NCBI GenBank assembly: GCA_022826805.1
Contig: JAJDUH010000058.1
Location: 45,987 to 109,986, forward strand
Length of the DNA: 64,000 bases
Reading direction: 5' to 3'
Origin: Candidatus Poribacteria bacterium
GTDB lineage: Bacteria; Poribacteria; WGA-4E; WGA-3G
Every line of letters starts with the position of its first letter. The stretch's first letter is position 1. The notes below the pieces were generated by a model, which saw only the letters and a list, made by a program, of their open reading frames with translations, was not told where the DNA came from and made no database searches. A program made the translations under genes and the position numbers. Below, piece after piece: positions 1 through 9,860 of the stretch.

Positions 1-466
1 TCTTCAGGTTGAGTGCCTCCCATTGAGAATTAAGAATTAACGGAAACTGGAAGAAGGTAAGTTCAGGGTCCGAAATTGAATCTACTGCAACGCTTAATTG
101 TAAACCCGCGAAATCATCTTGTACCGATGCGAGGAGTTCATTTTGAATGTAGCTGTCTATCTCTCCGCTGACAGCAAAAAAAACTTGATTCTCTGTAATC
201 CGATAGTATACAGGCTTCAGAGGATCAAATTCAGTTTCCTGCGGTTGCGGCGTATCCTTGAGAATGCGATAGTGCTTTCCGTCAATGTTGGTCTCGCCAT
301 TAACTTCAACTGTCCCTTGGGTGCCGTCAGAATTTAGATAAGTCCATCGGCTTCCGACCGTATCAGGAAAATAGTTTGGTATCTGCTCTATCGGTTCAGG
401 GGTTTCATCCGAACCGCAGCCGAATAGCAATAAAATACCACAGAAAATAAGGAAAGTCAATCGCAT
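1..466 (-). CDS. Putative lipoprotein, partial (runs off the left edge)
   Basis: Reverse-strand translation from ATG at 466: MRLTFLIFCGILLLFGCGSDETPEPIEQIPNYFPDTVGSRWTYLNSDGTQG..., a signal peptide with lipobox-like LFGC; open to base 1. Not in the ORF track because it has no stop in the window. Confidence 0.8.
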   Translation of the reverse strand, partial: MRLTFLIFCGILLLFGCGSDETPEPIEQIPNYFPDTVGSRWTYLNSDGTQGTVEVNGETNIDGKHYRILKDTPQPQETEFDPLKPVYYRITENQVFFAVSGEIDSYIQNELLASVQDDFAGLQLSVAVDSISDPELTFFQFPLILNSQWEALNLK

Positions 467-684
467 CTCTTTCCTTTGCGTAACCTCTTCTTTTTTCAGA
501 TTTGTTAGTTAGATAGTATTAGATAGGACTTTACCCTTGTCTGTCGAAGTATCATCAATCCTTAATGGATAGTATAACACATTGGGAACGAAATTGACTT
601 CTTTTTTCGTTTGACAATCGCTCCAAAAGGGACTATACTTGAAGATAAGGTTCTTCTGACAATCATCACTGCGAAGGAATAAAC

Positions 685-1461
685 ATGTTAGGTGCGATTA
701 TAGGCGACATTGTCGGCTCCATCTATGAGTGGGAACCGATCAAAACCAAGGATTTTCCTTTCTTTGGGGATGACTGCCAGTTCACAGATGATTCGGTATG
801 CACTGTGGCTGTCGCTGATATTCTTCTGCACGACCTTCCGCCCGCGGAGACGATGCAGGTGTGGTGTCAGCGTTATCCAGGGCGCGGCTACGGTGGGAAT
901 TTTGGGGCCTGGATTTATGCCGATCCGCCCGAACCCTACAACAGTTTCGGCAACGGTGCAGCGATGCGTGTCTCACCAGCAGCGTTCCTGAACCGAGACA
1001 ATCTGGAAGCTGCACTCTCCGCCACCAATAAGGTAACCGAAATTACCCATAATCATCCAGAGGGCATAAAAGGTGCGCGGGCAACGACTTATGCCATCTG
1101 GCTCGCGTATCGAGGTGTGAAGCCAGAGACCATCCGCGAGATTATCATTGCCGACTGTCGCTATGACTTAACGCGAACAATTGACGAGATCCGTCGCGAT
1201 TACTTTTTCGATATAACCTGCCAAGGAACGGTGCCCCAAGCGATAACATGTGCCTTAGAATCAGTGAGCTATAAAGACGCAATCCGTAATGCTATCTCTC
1301 TTGGTGGTGATGCCGACACCCTCGCCGCCATCGCCGGTCCCATCGCCGAGGCACTCCACGGCATCCCCGACGAACTCATAGCACAGACAAAAACCCGCTA
1401 CCTCTCCGATGCCCCAGACATCCTCGAAATAATCCAAGAAATGTATCAGTCCCAATCATAA
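685..1461 (+). CDS. ADP-ribosylglycohydrolase family protein
   Basis: MLGAIIGDIVGSIYEW...FTDDSV...GGDADTLAAIAGPIAEA motifs typical of the DraG/ARH family. Confidence 0.9.
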   Translation: MLGAIIGDIVGSIYEWEPIKTKDFPFFGDDCQFTDDSVCTVAVADILLHDLPPAETMQVWCQRYPGRGYGGNFGAWIYADPPEPYNSFGNGAAMRVSPAAFLNRDNLEAALSATNKVTEITHNHPEGIKGARATTYAIWLAYRGVKPETIREIIIADCRYDLTRTIDEIRRDYFFDITCQGTVPQAITCALESVSYKDAIRNAISLGGDADTLAAIAGPIAEALHGIPDELIAQTKTRYLSDAPDILEIIQEMYQSQS

Positions 1462-1495
1462 AATTCCCTGCCCCACCGGTTTTCTCTCAAAATTG

Positions 1496-1542
1496 GTAGG
1501 CGCGGTTTCTTAGAGGAAACACCCCAGCAAAAACACCTCGCC
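1496..1542. repeat. Constant-loop hairpin element (GTTTTTGCTGGGGTGTTTC family), reverse orientation
   Basis: ggcgcggttt...gaaacaccccagcaaaaacacctcgcc; stem arms pair with one mismatch. Confidence 0.7.
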
Positions 1543-1567
1543 GGTCTTCCCTTCAAAATCCCTCCTT

Positions 1568-1592
1568 TGTAGGAGCGAGTTTTGCTCGCGAC
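1568..1592. repeat. REP-like hairpin TGTAGGAGCGAGttttgCTCGCGAC
   Basis: Palindromic GCGAG/CTCGC; resembles Pseudomonas-type REP core; related copy at about 15522 with different stem. Confidence 0.65.
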
Positions 1593-1599
1593 TTGTCTC

Positions 1600-1627
1600 T
1601 TGACAAACAGATTTAATGCGTTATACT
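1600..1627 (+). promoter_or_regulatory. Candidate sigma70 promoter upstream of the mrr-like gene
   Basis: TTGACA-N16-TATACT. Confidence 0.5.
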
Positions 1628-1676
1628 TTTAATACATTGTTCAAACTATTGCGGTCCAAAAATCGTAGAAATTTAA

Positions 1677-2576
1677 GTGCTATCGGAGATTCGAATAAAA
1701 ATGCCTATACCTACTACTGATGAAATGGTTCTACCTGTTCTTCAACATATCGCTGACGGTCAGGAATATCGCCGTCTAAGCATTCTCGATATGCTTACCG
1801 AACATTTTTCGCTTACTCAGGATGAGAGGGCGCGTCTAAGTAAAAGTGGACAGATGGAAAAGTATCTGAGTCGTAAGGGATATATAAATCAAGCCAGTAA
1901 ATGGCATTATCATATAACGGCTCTCGGGCGTGAATTTTTAAATCTAAGCCTAGAAGAATCTTCTGCTCCTGATCTGCACACTGAAGCGGGGGTAAGTCCA
2001 TCGGTTGTTAATTCTGCGGAGAACAATGGGCTTGCGGATGATAGCCGCCTCCCTGATAAGTCTATTGAGGAAAATTATCATACGATTCAAGAAAAATTGG
2101 CAGCAGACCTTTTAGAGAGAATCAAAAACAACACTCCTACTTTTTTCGAGAAACTCGTTATTGATCTTCTCGTCAAAATGGGATATGGTGGTTCACGAGA
2201 AGACGCAGGGCGAGCTGTAGGCCGCAGTGGCGATGGTGGCATTGACGGTATCATTAACGAAGATAGACTTGGACTTGATATGATTTACGTTCAAGCAAAA
2301 CGATGGCAAAGCAGCGTGAGTGAACCGCCAGTTCGAGATTTTGTAGGGGCATTAGATGGAGAAGGCGTTCAAAAGGGAGTTTTCATTACTACCTCGAATT
2401 TTAATCCAGCAGCTAGGAATTTTGCAGAGAGAACTTCTAAAAGGATTATACTTATAGATGGGAAACAACTCACGCAGTTAATGATTGAACATAACGTCGG
2501 TGTTTCCGTAGAGAAAACTTACGAAATCAAACGCGTAGATTCCGATTATTTTTCTGAAAACACTGAAAATTCCTAA
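1677..2576 (+). CDS. Mrr-like restriction endonuclease (N-terminal winged helix plus Mrr catalytic domain)
   Basis: MPIPTTDEMVLPVLQHIADGQEYR...; GRSGDGGIDGIINED...MIYVQAKRW matches the Mrr D...QxK signature. Start may be ATG at 1701. Confidence 0.85.
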   Translation: MLSEIRIKMPIPTTDEMVLPVLQHIADGQEYRRLSILDMLTEHFSLTQDERARLSKSGQMEKYLSRKGYINQASKWHYHITALGREFLNLSLEESSAPDLHTEAGVSPSVVNSAENNGLADDSRLPDKSIEENYHTIQEKLAADLLERIKNNTPTFFEKLVIDLLVKMGYGGSREDAGRAVGRSGDGGIDGIINEDRLGLDMIYVQAKRWQSSVSEPPVRDFVGALDGEGVQKGVFITTSNFNPAARNFAERTSKRIILIDGKQLTQLMIEHNVGVSVEKTYEIKRVDSDYFSENTENS

Positions 2577-2600
2577 GCATATCCACGGTAAGAGGAAAAG

Positions 2601-4202
2601 ATGAAGACTTTTGGAACTCAAGGTCCCGTAAATCCTAAAGAGAATTATGTTGTCTCCCGCACTACGGAGATCGCTGACTTCATTGACCGTGTGAAAAAAG
2701 GCAAATATATCGTCCTCTTCGCTCCCCGACAAACTGGCAAGACTACGCTCTTCCGCGCAGCTATAGACGCTCTTATAGACGAAATGTATTTCCCAATCCA
2801 ACTGAATTTCGAGTTATACGTAGACTATCCTGCCTCCGATTTTTACTGCTCTTTCTATAAGAGGCTTTGCGAGGAAATTAAGGGCGTTTTTAAGAAACGT
2901 GGTACTACGCCTTCTAAAGTGTTAAACCAATTTTTGGAGGACACGGAAGTAAGGGATCAGGTTTCAATGATGGAATTCTTTAAGCAGTTAGTCGGCTTAT
3001 TACCGCATCAAGGTAATTCCCAAAAAATCGTTCTCATCATTGACGAATTTGATGGTATTCCGCCTGAGGCTGTGCGTGGTTTCCTGCACGCACTCCGTTA
3101 CATTTACCTCGAACAATCGGACTCCCGATGCCCCTATAGGGTCGGCATTGTTGGGGTCAAGAACATTACCCAACTCAATTATGACCGATCAATCTCGCCT
3201 TTCAATATCCAAGATGAATTCCATTTGCCCAATTTTACACTCGCACAAGTTCGAGAACTACTTGAGCAGTATACCGAAGAAGTCGGGCAAGCCTTTGCTT
3301 CTGAAGTCATCACCGCTATTTATGAACAGACTGCTGGACAACCCTTTCTCGTCAATCGGTGCGCGCAGATTCTCACTGAGGAAATGAACATACCCAAAAG
3401 CAAAACGATTACGATGTCTCACTTTTCTCAGGCACATAGACGGATCCTTCGTGAACGGAACACCCACATAGAGCATTTGCTTACCAATATCCGCAGAGAT
3501 CGTCGATTTGAAAGTCTCCTCATGCGAATTGTCTCTTATGAGAGAGGTTTACTTTTCAGTTTAGACAATGACATCATGAATGAACTTACAATTTATGGCG
3601 TTATCGCAGAGGGGACAGACGGTATGTGTGAGATCGTCAATCCGATCTATCAACATCGCATTCTGCAGGCATTTAAACCGACGATTAATGGGTTGGAGAG
3701 TGATTATTTCGCTGAAGAAAACGGTGATGATTTTATTGATTATCTAATGCCTGGCGGAGTGATAGAGATGGGCGCACTCCTTGATAACTTTCAGGCGTTC
3801 ATTGCACGAGTCGGTTTTCGTATCTTGCAAGTGCCAGATACGCCGCAGGAGTATGTCGGTCAGCACCTGCTTTATGCCTATTTGGATCACTTTGTCCACA
3901 TTATCGGTGCCAATATGTTTCTGAAAGTCCAAACTGGACGAGGGAGGGTAGACCTCCTTATTGTCCACAACCAGCGCAAATACATAGTTGAAACAAAGAT
4001 TTGGGAAGGAGATCGTTACTATCAGGCAGGAAAAAAACAACTCGCAACGTATCTCAAGTTAGAAGGGACACAAGAAGGCTACTATGTTGTATTTGACCAT
4101 CGCAGCAATCCTACCTCACGCCTCGAAACCGAAACAATAGACGGTTTGAAAATCCGAAGTTACGTTATTCCTGTCCTGCAAGAACGACCTTCAGCGGTTT
4201 AG
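2601..4202 (+). CDS. AAA-like ATPase fused to a C-terminal PD-(D/E)XK nuclease-like domain
   Basis: Walker A APRQTGKTT, Walker B IVLIIDEFD; C-terminal GRVDLLIVHNQRKYIVETKIWEG (D...ExK). Confidence 0.8.
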   Translation: MKTFGTQGPVNPKENYVVSRTTEIADFIDRVKKGKYIVLFAPRQTGKTTLFRAAIDALIDEMYFPIQLNFELYVDYPASDFYCSFYKRLCEEIKGVFKKRGTTPSKVLNQFLEDTEVRDQVSMMEFFKQLVGLLPHQGNSQKIVLIIDEFDGIPPEAVRGFLHALRYIYLEQSDSRCPYRVGIVGVKNITQLNYDRSISPFNIQDEFHLPNFTLAQVRELLEQYTEEVGQAFASEVITAIYEQTAGQPFLVNRCAQILTEEMNIPKSKTITMSHFSQAHRRILRERNTHIEHLLTNIRRDRRFESLLMRIVSYERGLLFSLDNDIMNELTIYGVIAEGTDGMCEIVNPIYQHRILQAFKPTINGLESDYFAEENGDDFIDYLMPGGVIEMGALLDNFQAFIARVGFRILQVPDTPQEYVGQHLLYAYLDHFVHIIGANMFLKVQTGRGRVDLLIVHNQRKYIVETKIWEGDRYYQAGKKQLATYLKLEGTQEGYYVVFDHRSNPTSRLETETIDGLKIRSYVIPVLQERPSAV

Positions 4203-4241
4203 ATTGAATGTGGGCTAATTTGCTATCTGCCCTCTGTTTCT

Positions 4242-5423
4242 TCAAACCACTTCCATCCAAACCCCCGGCACAAACCCCGGATACTCACCTTCACTAAACG
4301 CCGGATAATAGACATCCTCGCCACTGAATTCGTGAACCGTCTCACCACCGCTGCCATCAGGAATATGTACACGGCAAGTATAATCGCTCTCACGGAACAG
4401 CTGCTGCGGTGTCGGTGCAGATGGGTCAACACGATACTCCGCTAACGCCGCTTCATCCACCGTAATCCCCAACCCAGGCGATTCCGAAACAGCAATCGTC
4501 CCATCAACAACAGTCAACCGCGTCTCAAGCAGATCGGATTCCCACAATTCATGACACGTAATCGCAGGCAATTCTGCTTGTGATAACACCGCACCCAGAT
4601 GCACTGAGTATGCCGTCGTAATCCCCGTGCCCACCATCTGGAGCCAGAACGGTTGCGAGAACGACGCACAGAGCGCATTCGTTCGCAGGAGCGCGTTCAC
4701 GCCACCACCGACAACAAACCCACCACAACACCGCGCATGCAGACACGATTCGTTGAAATGCTCAACAATCCGTTTCTGCACATTCACTTGCAACCGTGCC
4801 GCACCCATTACATCTGTGCCGAGATAGTACGGACTCTCGTAGATAGCGACGTTTGGATGTTCATCTAACTGCTGCAGCACAGGAATCGCGTTATCTGCAG
4901 TCCGCAAGAACCCGTTGAAATCGATGTCGAGCCGATAATCTGCTGGCACTGCATCACCGACCGCCTCCGCCTGCGCGAAGATGTCCCGCCACGGACGCGC
5001 CTTCAACTTTGCCGACGTGTAACCCCGTTTTACCGATTCTTGGACTTCCGCCACCCAATCCTCCGGGGGCATATCGATATCCCACCACGAAATAGGGCAC
5101 TGCTCGCGAACCTTCGGACCAATGAGTTGATAGACCGGCACATCAACGGATTTACCAATCGCGTCAAAAAGCGACATCTGAATGCCGAACCCGATGCTAT
5201 CATCGTTCATACATGCAAACGCGTTCTGTCCGATCACCTGTTCAATATTTGCCGATTCATCTCCTAAATTTTCGCCATAACCGATAACGCCGTTGCTAAG
5301 TTCAACACGGTAAACGTGAACCCGTTCGCCGTGTGTTAAGGCACGGTGCATGTGTCGGCTAACCCGCTCGTGGTAGAACGGCACGTTCAAAGGAATCGCT
5401 TCGAGATGTTTGATGCTAAGCAT
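4242..5423 (-). CDS. Enolase-superfamily (mandelate racemase/muconate lactonizing) protein
   Basis: MLSIKHLEAIPLNVPFYHERV..., GYTSAKLKARPW, DIDFNGF, CHELWESDLL. Confidence 0.8.
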   Translation of the reverse strand: MLSIKHLEAIPLNVPFYHERVSRHMHRALTHGERVHVYRVELSNGVIGYGENLGDESANIEQVIGQNAFACMNDDSIGFGIQMSLFDAIGKSVDVPVYQLIGPKVREQCPISWWDIDMPPEDWVAEVQESVKRGYTSAKLKARPWRDIFAQAEAVGDAVPADYRLDIDFNGFLRTADNAIPVLQQLDEHPNVAIYESPYYLGTDVMGAARLQVNVQKRIVEHFNESCLHARCCGGFVVGGGVNALLRTNALCASFSQPFWLQMVGTGITTAYSVHLGAVLSQAELPAITCHELWESDLLETRLTVVDGTIAVSESPGLGITVDEAALAEYRVDPSAPTPQQLFRESDYTCRVHIPDGSGGETVHEFSGEDVYYPAFSEGEYPGFVPGVWMEVV

Positions 5424-5610
5424 GAGGTCTCTCCCAAGATTTTAAAAATACGCTTACGCCATTGTATCATATTTCTAAGTCACCGTGTAAAATATTCCCA
5501 CATCGCTCCTTTTTCGCCTCCGCTGGCGAGGTTTCTAACCTCGCCATTTTGTAGACTGCAGGTTTTTGCAAGAAAACCTACACGGTTTACAACTAAAGAG
5601 GATAATTACA

Positions 5611-5644
5611 CGTAGGTTGGGTTGAACGGAGTGAAACCCAACAT
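5611..5644. repeat. Dispersed palindrome GTAGGTTGGGTTGAACGGAGTGAAACCCAACAT
   Basis: GTTGGGTT/AACCCAAC inverted repeat; further copies at 24957 and 56921, expanded copies at 31911 and 33791. Confidence 0.8.
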
Positions 5645-5686
5645 TGTACCTTATAACGCATAACTGTTAACTCACAACGCTTTCTA

Positions 5687-5715
5687 TTGACACCACCCCG
5701 TTTTGTTGCTATAAT
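5687..5715 (+). promoter_or_regulatory. Candidate sigma70 promoter for the PhyH gene
   Basis: TTGACA-N17-TATAAT. Confidence 0.65.
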
Positions 5716-5771
5716 ATCTATAACGAATACAACATTGAAATGCCCTTGTTTTCGCAAGTAAGGAGCACTAT

Positions 5772-6635
5772 ATGGCAAGCATTAAACCCTTTACTGTCTC
5801 GAATGAACTCTTGGATCAGCCTGGAAAACTCCAACAACAGGCACAGCAAGACGGGTACCTCTTTTTTCGTGGCTTAATTGACGCAGATTCCATCTACAAC
5901 CTACGTCGAGATTTCTTGGAAATCTGCCATAGACACGGCTGGGCACAAGGTGGAGACGTCCTGATGGACGGCATCCGAACGGGTGGTCCGTACATGGAAG
6001 GCGATGACGGGTATTGGCCCGTTTTAGATGAATTCCAATCCATGGAATCCTTCCACGCTTTCGCACACCATCCAGCGATTTTAGATATGTTGGATAAGCT
6101 TTTTGGTGAAAAGACACTTGTGCATCCGCGGAATATTGGAAGAATTATGTTCCCCGAAAACACGAAGTACACAACGCCAGCACATCAGGATTATATCCAC
6201 ATCCGAGGCACAGAAGATACCTATACCGCATGGATACCGCTTGGACCCTGTCCAACGGAGTTAGGCGGCTTATCGATATTATCTGGATCGCATCGAAGTG
6301 GGATCTATCCAGTTAAACCCGCATTTGGTGCCGGAGGACTCGGTATTGATACAGAACCCTTGGAAGCAGACGGACTCTACTGGGTTTCTGGAGACTACGA
6401 GATCGGCGACGCCCTATTTTTTCATAGTCACGCCGTTCACAAGGCACTGCCCAATCAGACCTCCGATCGGATCCGGCTCTCAGTCGACTATCGTTATCAA
6501 GGATCATCGCAACCCGTCACAGAGAGTTCGCTATTGCCGCACTTCAACCGAATGGACTGGGACGAAATCTATTCCGGTTGGAACTCAACGCAGTACCAGT
6601 ACTATTGGAACGCTTTCGATCTGAATAGAGTTTAA
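5772..6635 (+). CDS. Phytanoyl-CoA dioxygenase family protein
   Basis: DGYLFFRGLID...; HQDYIHIRGTEDTYTAWIPLGPC...LSILSGSHR; HSHAVHKALPN. Confidence 0.88.
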   Translation: MASIKPFTVSNELLDQPGKLQQQAQQDGYLFFRGLIDADSIYNLRRDFLEICHRHGWAQGGDVLMDGIRTGGPYMEGDDGYWPVLDEFQSMESFHAFAHHPAILDMLDKLFGEKTLVHPRNIGRIMFPENTKYTTPAHQDYIHIRGTEDTYTAWIPLGPCPTELGGLSILSGSHRSGIYPVKPAFGAGGLGIDTEPLEADGLYWVSGDYEIGDALFFHSHAVHKALPNQTSDRIRLSVDYRYQGSSQPVTESSLLPHFNRMDWDEIYSGWNSTQYQYYWNAFDLNRV

Positions 6636-6715
6636 AAGTAGTAGAATCTTTAGAAGGTTTCCGACACGCGGCTTTCTCCCGCTGTGTGCCATCCACAGCG
6701 TATTAAACATCCCAT

Positions 6716-7843
6716 GTGTTGCCCTCATTTTTCAAAGGAAACAGAAATCAATTGACTAAATTGCGACAATGGAAGTCTAATCCCCTCATTCGTTTGGTAA
6801 CAGTGCTGCTCGGATGGGGTTGTCTGGCTGTTTTGCCAGCTTCAGCAGAGAATTACACCGGAGACTTTCTGACAAACGGTGTTGGCGGTCGTGCCCTCGG
6901 ATTAGGGGGGGCGTACGTCAGTATCGCGGACGATGCCACTGCCACCTATTGGAATCCCGCCGGTATAGCAGGCGTTTCAGATAACTACCAATTCTGCCTC
7001 ATGCATGCCGCACGACGTTCGGGGTTAGGCGCATTCAACTACGTCTCTGGTACAACGAAAATCCTGCCGAAGCTCAACCTCGGACTATCATGGCTCCGTG
7101 CCGGTATTGACGACATTCCTATCTATCCACTCGTTCCAGCATTTGATCCGAACATAAGTGCTGATGAACGGAAGAACCTCGCAAAAAATCGACCGAGATC
7201 CTCGGACTTTGAGCCATCTGGATACCTAAACGATAGCGAAAACGCCTATATTCTGACCCTCGCAACAGGCTGGACAGTCAGTCAATCGTGGTGGGATAAC
7301 TTTGGAAGGGATTCTTTGCCGCCGTCGCTGATGATTGGTGCAAACGCCAAATGGATTTCACAGCGTCTCAGTGGTGGAGATCTCGATACCTACAATTATG
7401 GGAGTTGGGGTTACGGTTTTGACGTAGGTGTCCTCGCGCGTCTACCCGATCTCAATGCAATTTTCGGCTTGGAAAATGTAGGCAGCTTCTCGTTCGGTTT
7501 CAACCTTCAGGATGTCTCAAAGACGACCTTAACTTGGAACACCGAATCTGCTCCCAAAGAATCCATTCCAGCAAACTGGAATATCGGTGTGGCGTATACC
7601 AACCCCCACATTTTCGGTCGAGTACTAACCCTTTCTTACCAATGGCAGCAGCGTTATGAAGGGCAGACACATCTCGGTGCTGAATATTATATTAGCAAAC
7701 CGTTGGCACTGCGCGTCGGTTACCGAGACGACCGCATTACAACCGGGATCGGCATCCAAGTCCGCCAGTTTCGACTCGATTACGCCCTCCTCTTAGGCGA
7801 CCTCATCAGCACCCATTTTCTAAGCCTATTGTGGACTTTTTAA
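6716..7843 (+). CDS. PorV/PorQ (UPF0164)-like outer membrane protein
   Basis: GVGGRALGLGGAYVSIADDATATYWNPAGIAG; C-terminal beta-barrel FRLDYALLLGDL. Confidence 0.8.
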   Translation: MLPSFFKGNRNQLTKLRQWKSNPLIRLVTVLLGWGCLAVLPASAENYTGDFLTNGVGGRALGLGGAYVSIADDATATYWNPAGIAGVSDNYQFCLMHAARRSGLGAFNYVSGTTKILPKLNLGLSWLRAGIDDIPIYPLVPAFDPNISADERKNLAKNRPRSSDFEPSGYLNDSENAYILTLATGWTVSQSWWDNFGRDSLPPSLMIGANAKWISQRLSGGDLDTYNYGSWGYGFDVGVLARLPDLNAIFGLENVGSFSFGFNLQDVSKTTLTWNTESAPKESIPANWNIGVAYTNPHIFGRVLTLSYQWQQRYEGQTHLGAEYYISKPLALRVGYRDDRITTGIGIQVRQFRLDYALLLGDLISTHFLSLLWTF

Positions 7844-7902
7844 GCCTACCACCAGAATCCGACCTCTTCCTATAGGAGCGACCCCTGACTGCTGATAGCC
7901 TT

Positions 7903-9126
7903 CTACAAACTCGGCTTCGACAAATCCGGCTGATCGCGTAACAGAATCAGAAGCGGTGCCATCACTAACGGAATCATCACCAAACCGTCTAACACAATTG
8001 GCAAACCGAATTGATCTCCCAAGTTACCAACAAATTTATTCAATACCCCACCGACACCCCACGCTGCCCCCATCATAAAACTGGACGCTATACTTTCATG
8101 CCCGCGCAACATTATCTGCGCTAAGATAATATTAATCGTTATGGAGCTTGAGAGAATTACGTTGCCTACAAAGAGAAGTACAAGGAAGCTAAATCCGTTA
8201 GTGTGTAGCGATGCGTAAAGCAGCGGCGGCGATCCCAGAAGCGATACTAACAATAGAATGTAAGTGTTTATACGCGTCATAAGCCAACCGCTTGACATAA
8301 TGCCCATTGATCCCGCGAAGATGAAAATAGCAATAACGAGGGAACGCGCCTGATCCGAGTAGTCCCGGTCGTCTAAATGGACAGATAAAAAGGTTTCTAA
8401 ACCGGTGAGTGTGACGGTTCGAAATGCAGCGATGGTGAAAAGCACAATGAGCGGGAGCATGCGTGGGTAAGCAACCTTCCAGAAGGATTCTTGCGGTGCA
8501 GATGGATCACTTGGTATTCCACGGGTGGAAGCCGTCAGGTCGAGGTCCTTCTCAAATTTCAGCACTTTTGGTGCAAGCAGTGCCATAAGTAACCCCGGTA
8601 TCATCTCCCAAGCCAGATAGTCCAAGCCGAAATGGTACGGAATGTACATCAGTGCCAGTGGACCGAGGGCGCGACCGATGTTGCCACCCGTTAGGAAAAC
8701 GGATGTCCCCATGCCTCTCCCCTTCGCTAAGGCACCGGCGTAAGCTGTCGCCTGCGGGTGAAACGCAGCAATACCGATACCACCAATAGCCAACATAATA
8801 TACACGATGTTAACGGTAGGTGCCACCCACAACAGACTTAAACCGAGAGCAGTGAACGCTACGCCAAACGTCACAAAATGCACCGTCCGCACCCGATCCG
8901 ACAACCATCCGAAGAATATCTGTCCAAACGAGCTAAAGAGGCTGTAAATTGAGACGAAGTTACCCGCTAAACTGTTCCGTGTTGCAGCTGTGGCTAACTT
9001 TTCGAGTAAACGGGGTTGCAGATGTGAAAGGAGGGTTGCGTAGGAATCGAGGACGAGGTGCGATGCCGTCAGGAAGTAGAATTGTTTCCGAGGGGACGCA
9101 TCTGATGGAGGCTTACTGTTTTTCAT
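7903..9126 (-). CDS. MFS transporter
   Basis: About 12 hydrophobic segments; GWLSDRVRT and similar MFS loop motifs. Confidence 0.85.
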   Translation of the reverse strand: MKNSKPPSDASPRKQFYFLTASHLVLDSYATLLSHLQPRLLEKLATAATRNSLAGNFVSIYSLFSSFGQIFFGWLSDRVRTVHFVTFGVAFTALGLSLLWVAPTVNIVYIMLAIGGIGIAAFHPQATAYAGALAKGRGMGTSVFLTGGNIGRALGPLALMYIPYHFGLDYLAWEMIPGLLMALLAPKVLKFEKDLDLTASTRGIPSDPSAPQESFWKVAYPRMLPLIVLFTIAAFRTVTLTGLETFLSVHLDDRDYSDQARSLVIAIFIFAGSMGIMSSGWLMTRINTYILLLVSLLGSPPLLYASLHTNGFSFLVLLFVGNVILSSSITINIILAQIMLRGHESIASSFMMGAAWGVGGVLNKFVGNLGDQFGLPIVLDGLVMIPLVMAPLLILLRDQPDLSKPSL

Positions 9127-9353
9127 GAGGCGAAATGAGTACCGCGTTTCAATAAAGATTTAGATGGTGCATATTATAGAATACACACCGCTAAAAAGCA
9201 AACTGTTTTTTTGGGTTGTTGGTTATAAGTACTTGGTACTTGGTTAAGAGGCATGTTTCATGAGAAACCGAGTTAACTGCCACAAGGCTTAACTTATAAC
9301 CTATAACCAACAACCAACAACTGTGGTGGATTTGAAAAATAAATAGGCATGTT

Positions 9354-9529
9354 GGTGCGGTTGGATGAAGTTTAAATAAATATTTCGGTAATTTTGGATA
9401 ATATCCGGTGCGGGATGTAAAGCAAAGACATATTTTGCCTATAAAGGCAAAATTTGGAAACCGCACCTACCGGGCCTGGGGAAAATTAGAATTACCGAAT
9501 TAAATTCTGAAACTTCATGAAACCGCACC
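9354..9529. repeat. About 176 bp imperfect inverted-repeat (MITE-like/cruciform) element
   Basis: Left arm GGTGCGGTTGGATGAAGTTTAAATAAATATTTCGGTAATTTT matches the reverse complement of the right arm GGTGCGGTTTCATGAAGTTTCAGAATTTAATTCGGTAATTCT. Confidence 0.65.
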
Positions 9530-9540
9530 TACCTTACGAG

Positions 9541-9590
9541 TGGTAGGGTTTTTGCTGGGGTGTTTCTTCAAGGTTTCCTAACCTCGCTGG
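9541..9590. repeat. Constant-loop hairpin element (GTTTTTGCTGGGGTGTTTC family)
   Basis: ggtagggtttttgctggggtgtttcttcaaggtttcctaacctcgc. Confidence 0.65.
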
Positions 9591-9669
9591 TTTATAATGT
9601 CTAAGTCATTCTAATATTTACCATAATATACCCAGGGTCATTTAGTTTTCCAATAATTTGCATCCGGAC

Positions 9670-9716
9670 GCCCGAACTTGTTCGGGAAAAGTGCGCTGTC
9701 CCGAACAAGTTCGGGC
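9670..9716. repeat. Nested palindrome
   Basis: GCCCGAACTTGTTCGGG ... CCCGAACAAGTTCGGGC: 17 bp perfect inverted repeat, each arm also self-complementary. Confidence 0.75.
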
Positions 9717-9860
9717 ATCCATCGAGAGATCTCCTTCACATCAGTGAACTTATTCCTTAAAACTAAATAGTCCTACATAATATGCCCTTGACAATTAAAA
9801 CATTCCCATATACCATGATACGCATTCTAAAAAAATATCTAAAATTCAATAATAGCGAGC

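Noticed and set aside
119-337. Forward ORF of 72 aa at the left edge
   Set aside because: Antisense to a convincing partial lipoprotein (1..466, minus) with signal peptide and lipobox.
9191-9466. Reverse ORF of 91 aa
   Set aside because: Lies over the low-complexity leader and the MITE-like inverted repeat; no protein-like pattern.
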